Positions 1-4,971 of a stretch of 14,698 bases of DNA are shown here, piece after piece. The notes under the pieces are model-generated. The model had not been told where the DNA came from and ran no database searches. It saw nothing but the letters and a program-made list of their open reading frames with translations. Source of the DNA: Gemmataceae bacterium. GTDB taxonomy: Bacteria; Planctomycetota; Planctomycetia; Gemmatales; Gemmataceae. Numbering within the stretch: position 1 is the stretch's first letter; every line of letters begins with the position of its first letter. The position numbers and the translations under genes are program-made. The DNA lies in the NCBI GenBank assembly GCA_017853285.1, contig JAFMJU010000027.1:1-14698 (forward strand), written 5' to 3'.

Positions 1-259
1 CCGCGGCGATAGACCCTTCACTATCCAGGCTGGAAACCCCCAGCCCCCCCAAGCCAACCCCCGCCAACCCCTTCGCCAAATCCAGGAGGAAAACCAGAAT
101 CCCCCAACCACGCCCGAGGACCCTGCCAGCATTGGTGGCGCCGATATTGCCGCTTCCCGCCTGGCGGATATCCACGCCCTTCCACCAACCAGCCAAAAAA
201 CCAAAAGGCACCGCCCCGATGAGGTAAGCCAACACCGTGGCCAGGACCGGGATCATCAT
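1..259 (-). CDS. plsY: PlsY, acyl-phosphate:glycerol-3-phosphate acyltransferase (5' part, runs off left edge)
   Basis: PlsY is an inner-membrane enzyme that transfers an acyl group from acyl-phosphate to glycerol-3-phosphate, the first acylation in phospholipid synthesis. Reading leftward from an ATG at 259 gives 86 codons with no stop before the window edge. The product starts MMIPVLATVLAYLIGAVPFG, matching the first membrane helix of the family. The glycine-rich motif GSGNIGATNAGRVLG at about residues 37-51 is the diagnostic first cytoplasmic loop of PlsY. A second hydrophobic helix follows (WGILVFLLDLAKG). Full proteins are about 200 residues, so less than half is present. GGAG lies 9 bases upstream of the ATG at 259; the adjacent ATG at 256 is an equally possible start. 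The gene is divergent from the tRNA gene. Recognition by motif is strong; the missing C-terminal part cannot be checked. Confidence 0.9.
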   Translation of the reverse strand, partial: MMIPVLATVLAYLIGAVPFGFLAGWWKGVDIRQAGSGNIGATNAGRVLGRGWGILVFLLDLAKGLAGVGLGGLGVSSLDSEGSIAA

Positions 260-368
260 TGGGCCAATCTCCAAGGTCAACCGGTTGAAATTTCCCCGTA
301 TCTTCAAGGAATGGTCCGGCCTTGCCGATAAGGTAGTTTGTCGGGATACCGGGAACTTTAGGTTCCAC

Positions 369-396
369 TTGCTCCAGGGGATCTACGGGGTATATT
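369..396 (+). promoter_or_regulatory. Candidate sigma70-type promoter for tRNA-Gly
   Basis: TTGCTC at 369-374 and TATATT at 391-396 are separated by 16 bases and end 16 bases before the mature tRNA. Matches to the consensus are partial (4/6 and 5/6). The position fits a promoter for the tRNA gene; no experimental support. Confidence 0.45.
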
Positions 397-412
397 CTGG
401 TTATCTACTCAT

Positions 413-484
413 GCGGGTGTAGCTCAGTGGTAGAGCGTCACGTTGCCAACGTGAATGTCGTGGGTTCAAGTCCCATCACCCGCT
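413..484 (+). tRNA. tRNA-Gly (anticodon GCC)
   Basis: A 72-base cloverleaf can be folded by eye. The acceptor stem GCGGGTG (413-419) pairs with CACCCGC (477-483), with discriminator T484. The D arm carries AGCTCAGTGGTAGAGC. The anticodon stem TCACG/CGTGA encloses the loop TTGCCAA with anticodon GCC at 445-447. The T arm is GTGGG-TTCAAGT-CCCAT (460-476), including one G-T pair. The 3' CCA is not encoded. The tRNA reads GGC and GGT glycine codons. It has its own promoter-like site upstream and an intrinsic terminator 28 bases downstream, so it is probably a single-gene transcription unit. Confidence 0.97.
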
Positions 485-511
485 CTTAGTTCCATCGGTC
501 AGCCAGGTGAG

Positions 512-540
512 GGGCGTGCGGCAAAACCGCGCGCCCTTTT
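512..540 (+). terminator. Intrinsic terminator after tRNA-Gly
   Basis: GGGCGTGCGG (512-521) pairs with CCGCGCGCCC (527-536) over 10 bp with one T-G pair. The loop is CAAAA and the stem is followed by TTTT. This is a classic rho-independent terminator, placed to end the tRNA transcript before tig. Confidence 0.85.
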
Positions 541-573
541 ACTTTGTCCGACCTGTTGTGGCGGAAGGCTTGA

Positions 574-605
574 CGGAATGGGCGGGACAGACTGGTACCA
601 TTCCG
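574..605 (+). repeat. Inverted repeat upstream of tig
   Basis: CGGAATGG (574-581) and CCATTCCG (598-605) form a perfect 8-bp inverted repeat with a 16-base loop. Only three T residues follow, so it is a weak terminator candidate. It lies just upstream of the putative tig promoter and could be a second terminator or an operator. Confidence 0.4.
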
Positions 606-607
606 CC

Positions 608-635
608 TTTCGCCAAAAACCCTTTTGGCTACAAT
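608..635 (+). promoter_or_regulatory. Candidate promoter for tig-clpP cluster
   Basis: TACAAT at 630-635 is a good -10 hexamer within a locally AT-rich stretch in otherwise GC-rich DNA. The best -35 at 16 bases spacing, TTTCGC (608-613), is poor. If used, the transcript would have a leader of roughly 80 bases before tig. Confidence 0.35.
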
Positions 636-724
636 ATTCTTTTCATTGTTTTGAGTTTCCGGGGAAGGACTGGGCGCGTCATCCCATGATGAGCCGGTGC
701 CCCTCGCCAGGGTGGTGACGATCC

Positions 725-2191
725 ATGACTGAATCAGCAGTGACCGAGCCTACCACGACCAGCAACGAGGCCGACATTGCCGGGCGCATCCGGCAAAGCG
801 TGCAGATCTCCGACGCCGGCCCCTGCCGCAAACACCTGAAGGTGACGGTCGAGGAAGCCGAGATCCGCGACCGTTTCGAGGCCAAGTTCAGCGAATTGGC
901 CGCTGACGCCCAAGTCCGCGGGTTCCGGCCCGGCAAGGCGCCGCGCAAGCTGATCGAGAACCGCTACCGCCGCGAAATCCTCGAGCAGATGAAGAACGAG
1001 TTGCTGCTCCAGAGCCTGGAGCAATTGTCGCAGGACAAGAGCATCTCCCCCATCAGCCCCCCCGACCTGGATCCCCGACGGGTGGACATCCCCGAAAAGG
1101 GGGAGTTCGTTTACGAGTTCGAGGTGGAAGTTCGCCCCGAATTTCAGCTGCCCGAATACAAGGGTTTGAAACTGAAAAAACCGGTGCACACCTACACTTC
1201 CGAGGAAATCGCCAAGGAAGAAAAGCGTGTCCTCGCCACCTACGGGTTGCCCGAGGAGAAAAAGGGCGCCGTGGAGTTGGGAGATCGGGTGACCGTTTCG
1301 GGCCCCGTCAAGCATGGTGACCGGGAAATCGGTCGCCTGAAGAATACCGCCTTCGTGGTGGACCAGAAGCTTGCCTTCAAGGACGGCATCGCCAACAAAT
1401 TCGGCGACCAGATCAAGGGCAAGAAAGCCGGCGACACCGTCAGCATCGACATCGACCTGATGCGCAATCAAAACCTGCAAGATCTGCAAGGCATCACCGT
1501 CAAGGCGGATCTGACCATCGAGCGGGTTGAGGAAATCAAGCTTCCCGAACTGAACGAGGACTTCCTCTCCCAATTCGGGGTGAGCAAGCCCGACGAGTTC
1601 CGTGAATTGATCGAGGTGATCCTGAAGCGCCGCCTCGAGCACCAGCAACGACAGGTTGCCCGCCAGCAGTTCATGGGATTCATCGAGAAGGAAATGACCT
1701 GGGACCTGCCCCAGGACCTGCTGATCAAGCAGGCTCGCACCGCCATGGCCCGCCGGGTGATGGAAATGCGTGCCGACGGGATTCCCGAGGAGGAAATCCT
1801 GAAGCGGCAGCGGATCCTCAGCCAGGACATCCTGAAGTCAACCGAGCGCGCCCTGAAGGAGCACTTTGTGCTCCAGCGGATCGCCGAGGCCGAAAACCTC
1901 GAGGTGTCCGTGGAGGACATCGACGACGAGGTGGCCCGCATCGCCGCCCGCGAGGGCGAGAGCTCCCGCCGGGTTCGGGCCCGTCTGGAGCGCGAGGACC
2001 TGATCGACGCCCTGGCCGCCGAACTGCTCGAGCGGAAGGCCATCGACTTCATCATGGACGGGGCGGCTTTCGAGGAGGTTCCGCTGGAGGCATCCGACCG
2101 CGCCGCGCCGGATGTGGCCACCTCGGACGCCCAGGCTGTCGCGAAGGCCGACGATGAACCCGCCGCCGAGCCTATCCCCGGCGGCAACTGA
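725..2191 (+). CDS. tig: Trigger factor, ribosome-associated chaperone
   Basis: Trigger factor binds the ribosome exit tunnel and shields nascent chains. The 488-residue product has the three expected parts. The N-terminal ribosome-binding domain (about 26-150) carries the signature GFRPGKAP at residues 66-73. An FKBP-like domain follows (about 160-255), then the helical C-terminal chaperone arms (about 260-440). The protein is longer than the usual 430-450 residues because of a short N-terminal extension (about 25 residues) and a low-complexity acidic, Ala/Pro-rich tail (about 446-488). The FKBP-like part lacks the usual aromatic active-site pattern (see findings). GGTGG sits 9 bases before the ATG. 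It is followed by two clpP genes in the same direction, a proteostasis grouping seen in many bacteria as tig-clpP-clpX. Confidence 0.95.
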   Translation: MTESAVTEPTTTSNEADIAGRIRQSVQISDAGPCRKHLKVTVEEAEIRDRFEAKFSELAADAQVRGFRPGKAPRKLIENRYRREILEQMKNELLLQSLEQLSQDKSISPISPPDLDPRRVDIPEKGEFVYEFEVEVRPEFQLPEYKGLKLKKPVHTYTSEEIAKEEKRVLATYGLPEEKKGAVELGDRVTVSGPVKHGDREIGRLKNTAFVVDQKLAFKDGIANKFGDQIKGKKAGDTVSIDIDLMRNQNLQDLQGITVKADLTIERVEEIKLPELNEDFLSQFGVSKPDEFRELIEVILKRRLEHQQRQVARQQFMGFIEKEMTWDLPQDLLIKQARTAMARRVMEMRADGIPEEEILKRQRILSQDILKSTERALKEHFVLQRIAEAENLEVSVEDIDDEVARIAAREGESSRRVRARLEREDLIDALAAELLERKAIDFIMDGAAFEEVPLEASDRAAPDVATSDAQAVAKADDEPAAEPIPGGN

Positions 2192-2214
2192 GAACCTATC
2201 ATTCAGGAAGAACA

Positions 2215-2244
2215 GGGCGGATGGCCTCACGGGGACATCCGCCC
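2215..2244 (+). repeat. Stem-loop between tig and clpP1
   Basis: GGGCGGATG (2215-2223) pairs perfectly with CATCCGCCC (2236-2244) across a 12-base loop. No T run follows, so it is not a standard intrinsic terminator. It lies 23 bases after the tig stop and 21 bases before the clpP1 Shine-Dalgarno. It may mark an RNA processing or mRNA-stability element within the operon. Confidence 0.6.
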
Positions 2245-2280
2245 CTGCGTACCGGCAGGTCTAGGAAGGAGCTTTACCCG

Positions 2281-2937
2281 ATGATGAACTCGACGCGGAC
2301 CGGCAAGGACCCGCTCAGCGTGGTTGCCGCGCGCTCCAGGGAGGATGGCGGCGGCCGTCGCAGCACCGGTGATGTGCTCCTGGATAACCGGATCATTTTT
2401 TTCGGCTGCTCGGGCGGCAACATCTACGAGCCCGTCATCAACGATCTCACCGCCAGCATCGTCATCCAGCAGATGCTTTACCTGCAGAATGAGAACCGCA
2501 CCCAGGAAATCTCCTTCTACATCAACTCGCCCGGTGGATCGGTCACCAGCACGCTGGCGATCTACGACACCATGCAGTACATCGATTGCCCGGTCGCCAC
2601 TTACTGCATGGGTATGGCCGCCAGCGGCGCCGCCATCCTTTTGGCGGCCGGCGCCAAGGGAAAGCGTTTCGTGCTTCCCCACGCGAAGGTCATGATCCAC
2701 CAGCCGTGGTCGAGCGGCATCGGCGGGCAGGCCTCCGATGTCGAGATCGAGATGCGCGAAATCCTGAAGATGAAGAATCTTCTCAACGAGATTCTCGCCA
2801 AGCACACCGGCAAACCCCTCGATGTCATCGAGGCGGAAACCGAGCGCAACCGCTACTTCAACGCGGTGGATGCCAAGGAATACGGCCTGGTGGACGAGAT
2901 CCTGGTGAAGCAGGACCCGGCGGCCAAAAAGGCCTGA
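2281..2937 (+). CDS. clpP: ClpP-family peptidase 1, Ser-His-Asn triad
   Basis: This is a proteolytic subunit of the Clp protease, normally assembled as stacked heptameric rings fed by an AAA+ unfoldase in the cytoplasm. AAGGAG at 2266-2271, nine bases before the ATG at 2281, supports this start (218 residues) over an in-frame ATG at 2221. Family motifs are clear: INSPGGSVTS (81-90), the nucleophile Ser115 in GMAASGAA, and His140 in VMIHQPW. The third triad position, aligned with Asp171 of E. coli ClpP, is Asn190 (ERNRYFNA; codon AAC at 2848-2850). The usual DIYSRLL segment near the N-terminus is replaced by GDVLLDNRIIFF, and about 8 extra residues follow the first strand. It resembles the asymmetric ClpP1 partners that need a second ClpP for activity. 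Family assignment is certain; loss or dependence of activity is inference. Confidence 0.95.
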   Translation: MMNSTRTGKDPLSVVAARSREDGGGRRSTGDVLLDNRIIFFGCSGGNIYEPVINDLTASIVIQQMLYLQNENRTQEISFYINSPGGSVTSTLAIYDTMQYIDCPVATYCMGMAASGAAILLAAGAKGKRFVLPHAKVMIHQPWSSGIGGQASDVEIEMREILKMKNLLNEILAKHTGKPLDVIEAETERNRYFNAVDAKEYGLVDEILVKQDPAAKKA

Positions 2938-2943
2938 TCAACC

Positions 2944-2967
2944 CGGGGCACCGTCAAGGTCGCCCCG
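2944..2967 (+). repeat. Stem-loop 1 in clpP1-clpP2 gap
   Basis: CGGGGCACC (2944-2952) pairs with GGTCGCCCCG (2958-2967) as 9 bp with one bulged C and loop GTCAA. It begins six bases after the clpP1 stop codon. No T run follows. It may stabilise the 3' end of the clpP1 message. Confidence 0.5.
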
Positions 2968-2987
2968 AAAACCCTACCCCAATTCCG

Positions 2988-3013
2988 CCCCGGCCACCCG
3001 GCCGGGGAATTTT
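2988..3013 (+). terminator. Terminator-like stem-loop between clpP1 and clpP2
   Basis: CCCCGGCC (2988-2995) pairs perfectly with GGCCGGGG (3000-3007) over an ACCC loop and is followed by AATTTT. The stem is strong but the T run short. It could be a partial terminator that lowers clpP2 read-through from the tig/clpP1 transcript, with clpP2 then needing its own promoter, which I cannot place confidently. Confidence 0.5.
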
Positions 3014-3080
3014 CCCTCAAGCAGTCCGTCGCGGCTTACCGATCCAACACGGTGGCCGCGATGGCGGGAGATGGTGACCG

Positions 3081-3695
3081 ATGCCTTCGATCCCCTTCGT
3101 TCTCGAGCGTCGCGGCGACAATGACCGTGCCTTGGACATCTACAGTCGTCTCCTGGAGGAAAGGGTGATTTTCCTCCTGGGGGAGGTCAATGAGGAGAGC
3201 GCGAACCTGGTGGTGGCGCAGATGTTCTACCTGTACCACCAGGACCCGAAGGCTGATATCCACTTCTACATCAATTCCCCCGGCGGTTCGGTGACCGACG
3301 GCATGGGGGTTTACGATGTCATGAAGTACATCACCTGCGATGTCGCGACCTACTGCATCGGCCTGGCGGCCAGCATGGGCAGCACCCTGCTGGCGGCTGG
3401 CACCAAGGGCAAGCGTTTCGCCCTGCCCCACGCCGAGGTGATGATTCACCAGGTGCTGGGTGGAGCCCGCGGCCCGGCCACCGACATAGAGATCCGCACC
3501 CGGCACCTGCTGCGCACCAAGGACGCCATGAACCGGCTCCTGGCGCAGATGACCGGTCAGCCTCTCGAGCGTGTCGAAAAGGACACGGATCGGGACAATT
3601 TTATGTCCGCCCAGGAGGCCAAGGAGTACGGGCTGATCGATCATGTGATCGACAAGATCCCGTCAGGCCATCTGGCATCGAGGGCTCGCGGCTAG
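3081..3695 (+). CDS. clpP: ClpP peptidase 2, canonical catalytic triad
   Basis: This is the catalytic subunit of the ATP-dependent Clp protease. The 204-residue product has the standard length and full motif set. These are DIYSRLLEERVIFL (19-32), INSPGGSVTDG (64-74), the nucleophile Ser98 in LAASMGS, His123 in VMIHQ, and Asp172 in TDRDNFMSA. The triad is therefore intact, unlike its upstream paralogue. The N-terminus MPSIPFVLERRG resembles the axial-loop region of E. coli mature ClpP, and no long propeptide is seen. GGGAG at 3066-3070 lies 10 bases before the ATG. The 143-base gap to clpP1 holds two stem-loops, so the two genes may be expressed at different levels. With clpP1 it probably forms a mixed or dual-ring ClpP complex; no unfoldase gene is adjacent here. 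Confidence 0.97.
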   Translation: MPSIPFVLERRGDNDRALDIYSRLLEERVIFLLGEVNEESANLVVAQMFYLYHQDPKADIHFYINSPGGSVTDGMGVYDVMKYITCDVATYCIGLAASMGSTLLAAGTKGKRFALPHAEVMIHQVLGGARGPATDIEIRTRHLLRTKDAMNRLLAQMTGQPLERVEKDTDRDNFMSAQEAKEYGLIDHVIDKIPSGHLASRARG

Positions 3696-3792
3696 TCCGG
3701 CACCCAGGGTTTCCCCGGGTTCAGGGTGGTCGCGAAGTCCGGGCGCAGGAGGCGCCAGGCCAACACGCCGCCTCGGCCCCTGGGGGTCCACC

Positions 3793-4890
3793 ATGCGTTT
3801 GATCTCGCCCCGCCTTATCCGGCTTTCGGGCAGGATCCTTTCCACAGGCCTGGTTGTTTCCCTGCTCGCCCTCCCGGCGACCGGTTGCCGCACGAACAAC
3901 AGCAAGGACCGTCTCGAGACATCGCTGCGCCAGCGCGAAAAGGAAATCGCGCTGATGCGCGAGGATATCGACCGGATCGCCGGCTACAACCTCGCCCTGC
4001 AGACCGAGATCCGGTCCATGCGGGGCCAACCCGGCCCCTCCTCCTGCGACCCGTTCACCCCGCTTTACCCGGTGCGCAGTATCGTGGTCGGCAGAACCTC
4101 CACCGCCATGGACGAGGATGGAAAGCCCGGTGACGACGCGGTGCAGGTGGTGCTGGAAACCCGGGACGGGGACGGCAAACTGTTCCGGGCCCCGGGCCGC
4201 GTGCAGATGCAGATGCTGGAAGTCAGCCCGGAAGGGCTGAAAAACCCGATCGGTGTCTACCAATTCAGCGCGGAGGAAATGCGTCCCCTCTGGAAACAGG
4301 GTCTACTCACCTCCGGATATGTTTTCACACTGCCCTGGCAAACGCCCCCCCGCCAGGACAAGGTACGCGTGGTGGCCAGCTTCACCATGGAAGATGGCCG
4401 CCAATTCGAGGCCGAGCGCGAGATAAAGGTGAAGCCCCCTTCCGCCTCAAGCCTGCGCCTGGTGCCGGAATCCACAGGCGGTATCACCGTCCCCGGATCG
4501 GCATCCGGTATGCCAATCCCGCTGCCGCCCGGCGCGACCATCATCGGGCCATCCGGGCCTGGCGAATTGATGCCGGGCTTGATGCCCGCTCCCGGAACCC
4601 CCAGCCCGTTCCCGGAAACATCCACCCTGCCGTTCCCCAAAATGGTCCCACCCGAGGGAAAGGCGGTTCCGGGCAAGGCGGTCGCAACCCCTCCCGCTTC
4701 GGTCGCTCCCAAAGCCGAGCCTATTCCCATGCCAGCGCCCGCTCCCGGGGCAACACCCGTTCCGATTTTCCCGCCGGGCACCGGAGGGCCACCGGCCCCT
4801 CCCCCCCCTCCCGCGGAACCCAAGAAGATCAGTTCCCTGCTGATCATGCCCGGGCAACCCGCCGCCCGACTGAAGGTTCCCATCGAATAA
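3793..4890 (+). CDS. Putative lipoprotein with coiled coil and Pro-rich tail
   Basis: I do not recognise the family. The 365-residue product begins with a basic n-region and a hydrophobic stretch ending LALPATGC; Cys32 could be lipidated, although Ala at -3 is less usual than Leu. Residues about 37-78 are charged and heptad-like (KDRLETSLRQREKEIALM), suggesting a short coiled coil. A globular, strand-rich part follows (about 90-215; VRSIVVGRTST, VRVVASFTMEDG). The last 145 residues or so are low-complexity Pro/Gly/Ala with a run of six prolines (about 336-341), and end in a short ordered segment KISSLLIMPGQPAARLKVP. GGGGG at 3782-3786 lies 6 bases before the ATG. It probably sits in the cell envelope, the tail acting as a spacer. 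The role is unknown; the coiled coil and tail suggest a scaffold or anchor. Confidence 0.8.
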   Translation: MRLISPRLIRLSGRILSTGLVVSLLALPATGCRTNNSKDRLETSLRQREKEIALMREDIDRIAGYNLALQTEIRSMRGQPGPSSCDPFTPLYPVRSIVVGRTSTAMDEDGKPGDDAVQVVLETRDGDGKLFRAPGRVQMQMLEVSPEGLKNPIGVYQFSAEEMRPLWKQGLLTSGYVFTLPWQTPPRQDKVRVVASFTMEDGRQFEAEREIKVKPPSASSLRLVPESTGGITVPGSASGMPIPLPPGATIIGPSGPGELMPGLMPAPGTPSPFPETSTLPFPKMVPPEGKAVPGKAVATPPASVAPKAEPIPMPAPAPGATPVPIFPPGTGGPPAPPPPPAEPKKISSLLIMPGQPAARLKVPIE

Positions 4891-4901
4891 AAGTCTGGTT
4901 G

Positions 4902-4930
4902 TTGAAGGCGTGCCGATCCCCGGTTAGATT
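4902..4930 (+). promoter_or_regulatory. Candidate promoter for the 1000-residue cytochrome gene
   Basis: TTGAAG (4902-4907) and TAGATT (4925-4930) are separated by 17 bases, the preferred sigma70 spacing, with 4/6 and 4/6 matches to the consensus. It starts 12 bases after the lipoprotein stop codon and 42 bases before the ATG at 4972. This suggests the downstream gene can be transcribed separately. Confidence 0.45.
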
Positions 4931-4971
4931 CGTGTACTCGGGAAACGCTCCGCCTTGAGTCACTGTGCCTG

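Noticed and set aside
352..366. GGAAC-TTTAG-GTTCC inverted repeat and GGAACTT as an ECF-sigma -35 box
   Set aside because: Only a 5-bp repeat, and no matching -10 element at the needed spacing; likely chance.
570..598. TTGACG as a -35 element for tig
   Set aside because: The hexamer is good, but the sequence 17 bases downstream (TGGTAC) is not a -10 and overlaps an inverted repeat.
455..718. Small open frames between tRNA-Gly and tig
   Set aside because: They start inside the tRNA or run through its terminator and have no ribosome-binding site.
734..1648. Long open frame antisense to trigger factor
   Set aside because: It lies entirely opposite a clear tig gene in GC-rich DNA, where the antisense frame lacks stops by composition; no family motif seen.
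1468..2202. Ser/Arg-rich antisense open frame opposite the end of tig
   Set aside because: The composition is the mirror of the coding strand's Glu/Ala-rich codons; no start signal or motif.
2221..2280. Earlier ATG start for clpP1 adding 20 residues
   Set aside because: It lies inside the tig-clpP1 stem-loop and lacks a Shine-Dalgarno; AAGGAG sits at ideal spacing before 2281.
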